Positions 1-6,278 of a DNA stretch of 8,264 nucleotides are shown here, one piece after another. The notes under the pieces were generated by a model that had not been told where the DNA came from, did no database searches, and saw only the letters and a program-made list of their open reading frames with translations. How positions within the stretch are numbered: the stretch's first letter is position 1; every line of letters begins with the position of its first letter. The translations under genes and the position numbers were made by a program. Origin of the DNA: RYN-433 sp036558265 (GTDB lineage: Bacteria; Planctomycetota; Phycisphaerae; Tepidisphaerales; Tepidisphaeraceae); NCBI GenBank assembly GCA_036558265.1, contig DATBFY010000240.1:1-8264 (forward strand), written 5' to 3'.

Positions 1-422
1 CGGTCGATTCCGCCACCAAGATCGGCGGCGGGTACATCTGCCTGAACTTCACGGACGCCGGCCTCCCGGCCATGAGCTACTACGACGCGTTCAACGCCGA
101 CCTCAAGTTCGCCGAGCGCTCCAGCCGCGGCAAGTGGACCACCACCACTGTTGCCGCCAAGAACAGCCAGGGCCTCTACACCGACCTCGCCTTCACCTTC
201 GACACCGACCAGCCCGCGATCGTCTACTACAACAAGACCTCCGACTCGGTCGTGCTCACCTATCGCAAGACCGACATGACCTGGAACTTCGAAACCCAGG
301 TGACCGGCGGCGGCCGGAACGTCACCCCCGCGGACGGCGTCGCCGACGACGGCATCGCGCCCGCCCTCTACCTGACCTGGTTCGACACCGCCAGCGGCGG
401 GTTGAAGGTCGATACGTTCTAA
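1..422 (+). CDS. C-terminal part of a beta-propeller-like repeat protein (5' end outside window)
   Basis: The reading frame is open from the window edge (first full codon at 3) to TAA at 420-422, giving about 139 residues. No start is assigned: the in-frame ATG at 72 lies inside a repeat (GLPAMSYYDAFNADLKFAE), so the gene almost certainly begins upstream. The visible sequence has repeats of roughly 45 residues, each with a 'G-x-P-x-x-x-Y-Y' strand, a polar turn, a strand like DLKFAER or VVLTYRK, then a W and a T-V pair (GKWTTTTVAA; MTWNFETQV). The last unit ends in ALYLTWFDTASGGLKVDTF. Similar 'ISYYDxxNxDLKYA' repeats occur in large secreted bacterial proteins and are thought to form propeller blades. 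No catalytic residues are seen. Function is unknown; a surface or secreted binding role is inference. Codons end mostly in C, as in the downstream peroxidase gene. Confidence 0.75.
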   Translation, partial: VDSATKIGGGYICLNFTDAGLPAMSYYDAFNADLKFAERSSRGKWTTTTVAAKNSQGLYTDLAFTFDTDQPAIVYYNKTSDSVVLTYRKTDMTWNFETQVTGGGRNVTPADGVADDGIAPALYLTWFDTASGGLKVDTF

Positions 423-456
423 AGCCCCCGGCACGAAGATCGATCTGTTCTGCTCC

Positions 457-496
457 GGACGAGCCCGCGCCACGTGGACGCGGGCTCGTCCATTTT
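457..496 (+). terminator. Perfect 13-bp hairpin, probable transcription terminator
   Basis: GGACGAGCCCGCG (457-469) pairs perfectly with CGCGGGCTCGTCC (479-491) across a 9-nt loop, CCACGTGGA, followed by ATTTTC. It begins 34 nt after the stop of the upstream repeat-protein gene, which suits an intrinsic terminator. The T run is short (four), so termination may be weak or factor-assisted. The loop itself contains the palindrome CCACGTGG. Confidence 0.75.
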
Positions 497-860
497 CGCG
501 CGCGCCGATATGTGCTCCCGCGCTCATCCTCGGGTGGGGTAGACATTCTGGCTGCCCGAGAAAGAAATCAGGAAAAGCGACCGCGCGCAAATTGTTCGAC
601 CTATGGTACGTTGCTGGGCTTCAAGGGGTGGCCTTGGAACTGGAATCGGGGTGGGCATGGATGGATCTCGGTTTGAGGCCTTGGGGCTTCCCTGACCACT
701 GCGGGTTTCCAGCCCAATCTGGGTGCAGTTTGCGTTCGTCAACGCCGGTCGCCGGCGAGGAGGTCTGGCGCGCGCGTGCACACACCGCTGCCGCCGCGCG
801 CCGCGGGCCCAATCCCACGGGTGACGTGTCTCGCGAAGAGCGTCTCATTTGCACCTTTGT

Positions 861-867
861 AGAGGAG
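861..867 (+). promoter_or_regulatory. Ribosome binding site of the peroxidase gene
   Basis: AGAGGAG lies 7 nt before the ATG at 875. It selects this start over the internal ATG at 887 (residue 5). Confidence 0.8.
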
Positions 868-874
868 TCGAGCA

Positions 875-2929
875 ATGAATCCCTCAATGCGTTTCAGTCA
901 GGGGAGAGGTTCTGCGCTTGCGATCGTCCGGCCTTCCCGGGCATTCCGCCTGGAACAGCTCGAAGGGCGGTGGATGATGTCGGGAACCGGGGGGGCAGCG
1001 TCGACGGCGGGCGCGCCGCCCATCGACGGGATCGGAAACAACGTCGCCAACCCGGCCTGGGGAAGCACCGGCCAGCAACTTCTGCGGACGGCGCCGGCGG
1101 CGTACGCCGACGGGGTCTCCACCCCCGCGGGCGCCACCCGGGCGGGCGCGCGGGCGGTGAGCGACCTGGTCGCCGCCGCATCGCCGGAAGGAACGATCAA
1201 TGACCGCAACATGTCCGCATTCGTCTATGCCTGGGGGCAGTTCATCGATCACGACATCGACCTGACGCCCAACGGCTCGCCCGCCGAATCGTTCAACGTG
1301 CCCGTGCCCGCGGGAGACCCCTACTTCGACCCGTCCGATACCGGCACGCAGGTGATCAGCCTGAACCGCTCGCAGTACGACCCCGCAACCGGCACTGCTG
1401 CGGACAACCCGCGACAGCAGGTCAACGTGATTACGGCCTATATCGACGGCTCGATGGTCTACGGATCCGACCCGACCCGAGCGGCGGCGCTGCGCTCGTT
1501 CGCCGGCGGACGCCTGAAGACCAGCGCGGGCGACCTCCTGCCCTTCAACACCGACGGTCTGCCCAACGCCAACGACGCCCACCTCTTCCCCGACGATCAG
1601 CTCTTCCTCGCCGGCGACGTCCGCGCCAACGAGAACATCGAGCTCACCGCGCTGCAAACGCTCTTCATGCGCGAGCACAATCGCATCGCCGACGGGCTGG
1701 CGGCTGCCAACCCGGGCTTGAGCGACCAGCAGCTCTACCAGCGTGCCCGGCAGACCGTCATCGCCGAGATCCAGTCGATCACGTACAACGAGTTCCTCCC
1801 CGCCCTGCTGGGGCGCGGATTGGGCACCTATCGCGGATACGACCCCACCGTCAACGCCGGGATCGCCAACGAGTTCTCGACCGCGGCGTTCCGCCTCGGC
1901 CACAGCATGCTCGGCGACGACATCGAGTTCCTCGACAATAACGGGCAGGACGTGCATGACGAGGTGGCGCTCAGCCAGGCGTTCTTCAACCCGGGACTGG
2001 TCGAAGAGACCGGGATCGACCCGATCCTCAAGTATCTCGCGTCCGACCGGGCCCAGGAGATCGACACCCAGGTCGTTAACTCCGTGCGCAACTTCCTCTT
2101 CGGCCCTCCGGGCGCGGGCGGGCTGGACCTGGCGTCACTCAACATCCAGCGCGGGCGTGACCATGGCCTGGCCGATTACAACAGCGCGCGGGCGGCGTAC
2201 GGCCTGCCGCGCGTGACCGATTTCAACCAGATCACTTCCGATCCGGTGCTTCAGCAAAAGCTCAAGGACGTCTACGGCTCGGTGGACAACATCGACCTGT
2301 GGGTCGGCGGCCTCGCGGAGGACCACGTCTCGGGCGGCAGCGTCGGACCGACCTTCCGCCGGATCCTGACCGACCAGTTCCGCCGCCTGCGGGATGGCGA
2401 CCGGTACTGGTTCGAGAACCAGTTCAGCGGCGGCCAGCTCTTCCGACTGGAGCAGACGCAGCTCTCGGACGTGATCCGCCGCAACTCCGGGATCAGCAAT
2501 GTCCAGGACAACGTCTTCACCTTCGACGTCACGGTGCGCGGCACGGTCTATAACGACCGCAACGCCAACGGCCGGCAGGACCGCTCCGAATTGGGCCTGC
2601 CCGGCTGGGGCGTGCAACTGCTCGACGACGACGGGAACCTGGTGTCGGCGACGATGACGCGTGCCGACGGCGGGTATCGGTTCACCGGCATGGACCTGGG
2701 CACGTACCACGTGCGCGTGGTCGCGCCCACCGGCTGGAAGGCGACCACACCCGCCAGCCGGGGCGACCTCGCGATCACCCGCGGGATCAACCTCGGCGGG
2801 GTGGATTTCGGGTTCGTCCGGGCGGCCACGTCGCCAGTGAGTTCTCCGATGGCCGCTCTTCCCATTGAGCCGCCGTCCAGCTCCTTCGAGCTGGTTGACG
2901 GCAGCTCCGACCCGGGCGTGCTCACATGA
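875..2929 (+). CDS. Animal-type heme peroxidase with LEPR-XLL-like N-terminus and SdrD_B-like C-terminal domain
   Basis: The 684-residue product belongs to the peroxidase-cyclooxygenase (An_peroxidase) superfamily, which uses H2O2 to oxidise halides or organic substrates. Residues matching human myeloperoxidase by motif are: distal Q122 and H126 in WGQFIDHDID; calcium ligand D127 and heme-ester D125 in the same motif; calcium loop T187, Y189, D191, S193 in TAYIDGSMVYGS; distal R250 and heme-ester E253 in GDVRANEN; proximal H343 in FRLGHSML; and N423 in LNIQRGRDHGL. The position of the myeloperoxidase sulfonium Met is N254, so that third heme link should be absent. Residues about 551-648 form a beta-sandwich resembling SdrD_B, with a calcium-type loop DRNANGRQDRSE (561-572) and TRADGGYRF. 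Residues 25-37 (RLEQLEGRWMMSG) resemble the planctomycete LEPR-XLL export-associated motif; there is no ordinary hydrophobic signal peptide. The protein is probably extracellular. Its physiological substrate is unknown. The stop lies 2 nt from the stop of the convergent lyase gene. Confidence 0.93.
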   Translation: MNPSMRFSQGRGSALAIVRPSRAFRLEQLEGRWMMSGTGGAASTAGAPPIDGIGNNVANPAWGSTGQQLLRTAPAAYADGVSTPAGATRAGARAVSDLVAAASPEGTINDRNMSAFVYAWGQFIDHDIDLTPNGSPAESFNVPVPAGDPYFDPSDTGTQVISLNRSQYDPATGTAADNPRQQVNVITAYIDGSMVYGSDPTRAAALRSFAGGRLKTSAGDLLPFNTDGLPNANDAHLFPDDQLFLAGDVRANENIELTALQTLFMREHNRIADGLAAANPGLSDQQLYQRARQTVIAEIQSITYNEFLPALLGRGLGTYRGYDPTVNAGIANEFSTAAFRLGHSMLGDDIEFLDNNGQDVHDEVALSQAFFNPGLVEETGIDPILKYLASDRAQEIDTQVVNSVRNFLFGPPGAGGLDLASLNIQRGRDHGLADYNSARAAYGLPRVTDFNQITSDPVLQQKLKDVYGSVDNIDLWVGGLAEDHVSGGSVGPTFRRILTDQFRRLRDGDRYWFENQFSGGQLFRLEQTQLSDVIRRNSGISNVQDNVFTFDVTVRGTVYNDRNANGRQDRSELGLPGWGVQLLDDDGNLVSATMTRADGGYRFTGMDLGTYHVRVVAPTGWKATTPASRGDLAITRGINLGGVDFGFVRAATSPVSSPMAALPIEPPSSSFELVDGSSDPGVLT
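2873..2901 (-). terminator. Hairpin within the end of the peroxidase gene, possible terminator of the lyase gene
   Basis: CCAGCTC (2877-2883) pairs with GAGCTGG (2888-2894) around a CTTC loop. The stem extends by CCGT (2873-2876) with ACGG (2898-2901) past a 3-nt bulge. On the minus strand it lies 30 nt past the lyase stop codon, the usual place for a terminator, yet it is inside the peroxidase coding region. No T-run follows in either direction, so the assignment is tentative. Confidence 0.35.
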
Positions 2930-2931
2930 TC

Positions 2932-5235
2932 TCAGGCGGCTTCGACCGCGAACAGGTCGTCCACGTTGTGTTTGATCGCGTGAGCCGTCGTCGCGAACGG
3001 GCTGGGCGCCACCGGTGGCATGGTCAGCGACCGCTTGACCGATGACGCGGCGCCGGCAACCGGGGTCAGATCGGGGTAGGCGAAGTAGACGATCGTCGGG
3101 ACGCCGTTCTTCGTCACCTCGATCTGACCGGCGCGGCGCGTGCTGGGCATGCGGATCCACCGCGCCGACACGTCGGGGATCACGCCGTTGTCGTACGTGA
3201 CGGCCAGCGTCGCGAAGACCGCCGAGCGCCCCGACTGGCTGATCGCGAAGCGCAGACCCGTCGTGCTGCCCGACGGCGGGGCGGTGTTGGAGAGCAGCGT
3301 GTTCTTCGCGGTCGTGCTCTGCCCGGAGATGAGCAGCGGCTGGAGCAATACGTCTCCGGTGCCGCTGGCGGTGTGGATGACCCCGCCCGAAAAGCGGCTG
3401 GTGTTATTGGTGAAGAGGTTGAAGGACTGGGTGAAGGTGTGGGTCGCCGACGCCGCGCCGAAATCGACGATCAGAAAGACGTCGCCGCGGTCGTGCCAGA
3501 TGTTGCGGGCGACGACCGGGGCGCCTTTGAAACCCTCATAGGCGTACTGGGTGGCGGCCATCTGCACGCCGCCCGACTTGCGGCTCCAGAGCGTCAGTTG
3601 CGCCACGGTGGACTTTTCCGACGCCGCGTGGTTCAGGCCGTCGATGCTGATCGTGTTGTGGGCCGGCGTCGAGATCACCCAGGCCCGGTCGCTCGCGTAG
3701 GAGGAGGAGTAGGAGAGCAGGCCCGGGTCGGCGATCAGCGGTTTCTGGTAGCCGTAAAGCTCGAAGTTCAGGAGGTCGTAGTGGCCGTGATCGCCGCCCT
3801 TGGGGCCGGCGTCGAAGATGAGCTGGCGGGCGTCGGCGGTGTCGTCGGTGCGGGTGACGTAGTAGCCGCTGGTGCCGAAATACGCCGTGCCGCCGCGCTG
3901 CGGCAGTGAAGTGGGCGTCGTCGGCGCGGTGAGCAGCGGGGTGCAGGCGGCGGTGCCGAGCTGCCAGACATCGTCCAGCCGTGGCCGGCTCTCGGGCCAG
4001 CGGGTGTCGTTGAAGATCACCGCGGCACGGGTGAAGAAGGTGGTGCCCTGCGAGCGGTAGGTGTCGGACAGCGCCTCCTGGTAGCCGTCGGGCGAGAGCA
4101 ACTGGTAGAACGCCTCGATCACGTTGCGCAGCTTGCGGGTGGGCTTGCTGCCCCAGGGCTGGCCGTTGACGTTGGCGAGGCGGAAGGCGTCGAAGAAGCC
4201 GGCCATCGCGCCGCCGTGGTAGCCGGGGGACTGCTCATCGTGTATGCCGTCCGCGCGGAACTGGGCGTCCATCGCGTTGAACATGATCGTCTGGCCCTGG
4301 GCCTGCCAGGCCGCGCCGTGCGAGAACTCGGGGAACATCATGCCCAGCTCGTAGAGGGCCGTGCCGTGCCCGGTCGCCTTGTTGCTGGTCAGGTCGTAGG
4401 TCTTGGTCGTGCGCGACATGAAGTCGCCTTGCACCAGGAGGCGGTGGAGGAACATGGTGTTGTAGTAACCGTTCCACCCGGCCGTGTTCACGACCATGTA
4501 GTAGGTGTAAAGCCAGTTCTTCACGCGCTCGCTGGTCGTAAAGAGGTCCCACTTGGGGCGGACAGTGGTCTGGATCCAGTCGTCCGGGTTCGAGAGGCGC
4601 GTGTACTGGCGGGACCAGGAATCGAGCTGGGTCTTGAGCTCGGTGATGTAGCTGGTGTTGCCGGTGAAGCGGTACGCCATCGCCAGGTCTTCCCAGTAGA
4701 AGTGGCGGTTAAGCGTGTAGCGGAACTCAGTGTCGCTGGTGGCAGCCGGCTGATTGATCCAGTCGATCGTGCCCGCCGGGAGCTGGATGTCATAGGAGGA
4801 GGACCCGACCAACTCCGGGAACCGATGGGCCAGGATGTCGTCGGCATCGCCAATCTTCGCGTTCTTCTGATTGACCAGCCCCGAGTCGCTGTTGATGAAG
4901 CTGACGATCGAGCCGGCGTCGGCAGGGTCGAAGTAATAGTGGACGTTGGTGCGCGTCTGCATGTACGACAAAAGGTCGTCATCGAACGCGGTGGTATCGC
5001 CGGCGGTCAAATCCGACTGGAGCTGTGCGGCATTCGACCCCACCCAGTTGTTCAGGAGCTCCTGGCGGTCAGCGAGGGTGAGCGTGGGACTGGACTTGAG
5101 CGAACGCGCGGCCCGGGTTGCGCCCGAGACGGCTGGCGAGAGTTGCGCGCTTGCGACGGTCGTGGTGGCACTCAGGAAGAGGCGGGATTCGAGGCTTTCG
5201 ATCGTGGGCCGGTGGACGGGCGAACAACGGTACAT
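2932..5235 (-). CDS. Heparinase II/III-like (alginate lyase-type) polysaccharide lyase with LEPR-XLL-like N-terminus
   Basis: The 767-residue product has the two-part layout of heparinase II/III-type lyases, which cleave uronic-acid polysaccharides by beta-elimination. An alpha/alpha toroid (about 60-400) carries RHFYWEDLAMAYRFTGN (177-193), GHGTALYELGMMFPEF (289-304) and DGIHDEQSPGYH (329-340). A beta-sandwich (about 445-725) carries GGDHGHYDLLNFEL (480-493), IADPG (501-505) and TPAHNTISIDG (523-533). By family analogy candidate catalytic residues are H290, Y339 and H483 or H485; the Asn that often precedes the first His is Gly here. Residues 12-22 (IESLESRLFLS) are the planctomycete LEPR-XLL-like segment, suggesting export without a classical hydrophobic signal. 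The start is the ATG at 5235 because AGGGAG sits 7 nt upstream and the LEPR-XLL motif then lies near residue 14; an upstream in-frame ATG at 5388 would add 51 residues lacking family features. Substrate (alginate, heparin-like or other uronan) cannot be told from sequence. Confidence 0.9.
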   Translation of the reverse strand: MYRCSPVHRPTIESLESRLFLSATTTVASAQLSPAVSGATRAARSLKSSPTLTLADRQELLNNWVGSNAAQLQSDLTAGDTTAFDDDLLSYMQTRTNVHYYFDPADAGSIVSFINSDSGLVNQKNAKIGDADDILAHRFPELVGSSSYDIQLPAGTIDWINQPAATSDTEFRYTLNRHFYWEDLAMAYRFTGNTSYITELKTQLDSWSRQYTRLSNPDDWIQTTVRPKWDLFTTSERVKNWLYTYYMVVNTAGWNGYYNTMFLHRLLVQGDFMSRTTKTYDLTSNKATGHGTALYELGMMFPEFSHGAAWQAQGQTIMFNAMDAQFRADGIHDEQSPGYHGGAMAGFFDAFRLANVNGQPWGSKPTRKLRNVIEAFYQLLSPDGYQEALSDTYRSQGTTFFTRAAVIFNDTRWPESRPRLDDVWQLGTAACTPLLTAPTTPTSLPQRGGTAYFGTSGYYVTRTDDTADARQLIFDAGPKGGDHGHYDLLNFELYGYQKPLIADPGLLSYSSSYASDRAWVISTPAHNTISIDGLNHAASEKSTVAQLTLWSRKSGGVQMAATQYAYEGFKGAPVVARNIWHDRGDVFLIVDFGAASATHTFTQSFNLFTNNTSRFSGGVIHTASGTGDVLLQPLLISGQSTTAKNTLLSNTAPPSGSTTGLRFAISQSGRSAVFATLAVTYDNGVIPDVSARWIRMPSTRRAGQIEVTKNGVPTIVYFAYPDLTPVAGAASSVKRSLTMPPVAPSPFATTAHAIKHNVDDLFAVEAA

Positions 5236-5242
5236 CACGAAA

Positions 5243-5248
5243 CTCCCT
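5243..5248 (-). promoter_or_regulatory. Ribosome binding site of the lyase gene
   Basis: On the minus strand AGGGAG lies 7 nt upstream of the ATG at 5235. It decides the start in favour of the 767-residue form over the ATG at 5388. A GTG codon directly precedes this ATG but is worse spaced. Confidence 0.75.
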
Positions 5249-5330
5249 GGGGCATCGATAAGGGTTGAGATTGTGCGGCCGGGGCGATTGGCCGCAAGGT
5301 GAACATCGGATATCGAGGGCTTTGGACTGG

Positions 5331-5454
5331 CGAAATGGGGCGGGGATGCGGAAAAATAAAAATCGCGGGGCTTTGCCGATCGCAACAAGCGAGTGTTACA
5401 GTGGTTATCAAGATTTCGGGTCAGGAGAAGCGGCCCAAAACCGACCCCATTTCG
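5331..5454. repeat. Separated 10-bp inverted repeat CGAAATGGGG / CCCCATTTCG
   Basis: CGAAATGGGG at 5331-5340 has its exact reverse complement CCCCATTTCG at 5445-5454, 104 nt apart, both upstream of the lyase gene. The flanks agree partly (GGCG and GTCG before; CGG and TCGG after). It could be two sites for one regulator or coincidence. Confidence 0.35.
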
Positions 5455-5774
5455 ACGGTTTTTGACGCCTGAACGTCCTTGGATTTCTGGGGGACGAGAG
5501 AGTGATTCGGGGCGGCGCTGGATCGCTTGCGCTTCCGCCGCTTTTCCGTGAGCTTGCCGGCGTATTCGGTTGTCAATGAGCGCGTCTACTTAAAGGCGAG
5601 GTGTTGCGCGGCGGTGACGCGCGGGGCGCCATCAAAGTTGGGGAAGGTGGGATTTTGCTGGGGTTTTTGAGCGAAAAGTATTCTAGTTTTCGAGTGGACC
5701 CCGTTGCGCGCGGAGCGGTATGGATGCGCATCAGTTGATTTGTGCGGCGATGGGGGAGAGCGGACCGCCATGAC

Positions 5775-5806
5775 GCCAGGGAGCCAAGAGGCCAAGGAGC
5801 CAGTGG
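5775..5806. repeat. Four-copy 8-bp tandem repeat (GCCARRRR-like)
   Basis: Four consecutive octamers read GCCAGGGA, GCCAAGAG, GCCAAGGA and GCCAGTGG, with GCCA kept at an 8-nt period. The period is not a multiple of three, which argues against coding selection. It lies just before the decayed membrane-protein gene and resembles low-complexity intergenic repeat rather than a mobile element. Confidence 0.6.
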
Positions 5807-5820
5807 GGCATATTGGCGAC

Positions 5821-6053
5821 GTGAGGCGCTGGTCTTTTTCAATCTGGCATGTGGCCGAGTTGCTGTCAGTCGCGGTCTGTGTGGCGCTGGCGGCGTTGTG
5901 GCTTCGGACGACGAAGGCGTGTGATGAGCTGACATTCGTCGGAGGCGCGGGGGGCTATGTCCGATCTGCGGATATGACCTGTGCCCGTGCGCGTGATGGC
6001 GGACGCCACCAGCAAGCCTGAGAGCCTGCCAGTGCCGCCCGGAATGGGCGTGA
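5821..6053 (+). pseudogene. Relic of a planctomycete membrane protein with CPxCGYDL zinc-ribbon tail
   Basis: From a possible GTG start at 5821 the frame reads VRRWSFSIWHVAELLSVAVC, then VALAALWLRTTKACDELTF: a basic-aromatic start, one transmembrane segment ending in LWLR, and a polar region. This resembles the start of many short hypothetical planctomycete proteins (recalled pattern MRRW...LLLCVA..LWVRSY). At 5958-5981, in a different frame, CPICGYDL appears, the first half of the CPxCGYDLRATPxRCPECG ribbon that usually ends such proteins. A stop follows at 5994-5996, and at 6033-6050 the same frame gives C-R-P-E-W-A, a degraded match to CPECG. The reading is that the middle was deleted and the frame broken. 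Alternatively a short intact membrane peptide is made from the first frame (from 5770 or 5821 to the stop at 6019-6021). The relic call rests on remembered family patterns and is moderate. Confidence 0.45.
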
Positions 6054-6083
6054 TACGAGAATCAACTTCATGTGTGAACACGC

Positions 6084-6191
6084 CGCCGTCATCCTGATTG
6101 TGAGGAGGCTCTGCCGACGAAGGAGCTTGCCTCGAAGGGATGCCGATTGCCCCTCGCGGCCAGATCCTTCGCTGCGCTCAGGATGACGGCG
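6084..6191. repeat. 108-bp intergenic element with 14-bp perfect terminal inverted repeats
   Basis: CGCCGTCATCCTGA (6084-6097) is the exact reverse complement of TCAGGATGACGGCG (6178-6191). Inside, AGATCCTTCGCTGCGCTCAG on the right arm is partly mirrored by GAAGGAGCTTG on the left. In translation this gives the well-known junk peptides 'HPERSEGS' and 'ILSAAKDL...LRMT' seen in intergenic DNA of many bacterial phyla. It is therefore a dispersed non-coding repeat able to fold into a long hairpin, possibly a small non-autonomous element. It overlaps a spurious N-terminal extension of the downstream DUF971 reading frame. Confidence 0.75.
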
Positions 6192-6200
6192 GATGACGGC
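6181..6200. repeat. Tandem duplication of GGATGACGGC
   Basis: GGATGACGGC occurs twice back to back at 6181-6190 and 6191-6200. The first copy is the end of the inverted-repeat element, so the duplication marks its right boundary. Confidence 0.7.
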
Positions 6201-6211
6201 TTCGCGCGTCG

Positions 6212-6242
6212 TTGGACCATACTTGCGCAGCTCACACATAAT
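6212..6242 (+). promoter_or_regulatory. Weak candidate promoter for the DUF971-DUF5722 pair
   Basis: CATAAT (6237-6242) matches five of six bases of a sigma-70 -10 box. TTGGAC (6212-6217) is a poor -35 with an over-long 19-nt spacer. Transcription would start near 6250, about 30 nt before the ATG at 6279. Planctomycete promoters are poorly defined, so this is only a candidate. Confidence 0.22.
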
Positions 6243-6264
6243 GTTGGCGAATGTCCGCCCCACC

Positions 6265-6271
6265 GAAGGAA
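6265..6271 (+). promoter_or_regulatory. Ribosome binding site of the DUF971 gene
   Basis: GAAGGAA lies 7 nt before the ATG at 6279. It fixes the start at residue one of MASMDPRTTPLKLDLK and rules out the upstream in-frame ATG at 6147, which falls in the inverted-repeat element. Confidence 0.75.
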
Positions 6272-6278
6272 GCATATC

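Larger units (their letters stand above)
423..874 (+). other. Non-coding leader region upstream of the peroxidase gene
   Basis: No convincing gene is seen in this 452-bp stretch. Apart from the terminator at 457-496 it holds two small potential RNA hairpins. One at 698-729 has outer stem ACTGC/GCAGT and inner stem CCCA-ATC-TGGG. The other at 743-757 is CGCCGG-TCG-CCGGCG. Open frames through it continue into the peroxidase gene out of frame and have arginine- and proline-rich compositions typical of GC-rich shadows. No sigma-70 type -35/-10 pair stands out. The peroxidase promoter is presumably between about 500 and 850, but I cannot place it. Confidence 0.5.
5236..5774. other. Non-coding region upstream of the lyase gene
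   Basis: No gene is supported in these 539 bases. Part of it must hold the minus-strand promoter of the lyase gene. Minus-strand hexamers resembling -35 boxes (TTGATA at 5405-5410, TTGACA at 5571-5576) lack a good -10 at 16-18 nt, so none is called. The stretch contains a separated 10-bp inverted repeat (5331-5340 and 5445-5454) and is locally AT-richer, for example AAAAATAAAAAT near 5352. Confidence 0.5.

Noticed and set aside
884..1957. 357-codon minus-strand open frame opposite the peroxidase gene
   Set aside because: The peroxidase motifs on the other strand are unmistakable and this frame is a V/R/G-rich antisense shadow.
2135..3160. 341-codon minus-strand open frame spanning the ends of both convergent genes
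   Set aside because: It overlaps conserved coding regions of both genes and carries no recognisable motif.
4216..5268. 350-codon plus-strand open frame opposite the lyase gene
   Set aside because: It is antisense to a clearly recognisable lyase, has V/G/R-rich composition typical of a shadow frame in GC-rich DNA, and shows no domain motif.
5236..5388. 51-residue N-terminal extension of the lyase from an ATG at 5388
   Set aside because: The ATG at 5235 has a well-spaced AGGGAG and puts the LEPR-XLL motif near the N-terminus where it belongs.
5571..5576. TTGACA on the minus strand as the lyase -35 box
   Set aside because: No acceptable -10 hexamer follows at 16-18 nt and the distance to the start codon is about 340 nt.
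5672..5692. CGAAAA-9 nt-TTTTCG stem as a terminator
   Set aside because: The stem has only six mostly A-T pairs with a nine-nt loop and does not follow any gene end.
5573..5935. Minus-strand open frame encoding a proline/serine-rich peptide
   Set aside because: It crosses the 8-bp tandem repeat and the membrane-gene relic and has no family features.
6084..6191. CRISPR repeat or mobile element with transposase
   Set aside because: There is one inverted-repeat unit with no spacer series, and no transposase or cas gene is present in the window.
6147..6278. 44-residue N-terminal extension of the DUF971 protein
   Set aside because: It translates the intergenic inverted-repeat element (the LRMT-type junk peptide), and the ATG at 6279 has its own ribosome site.
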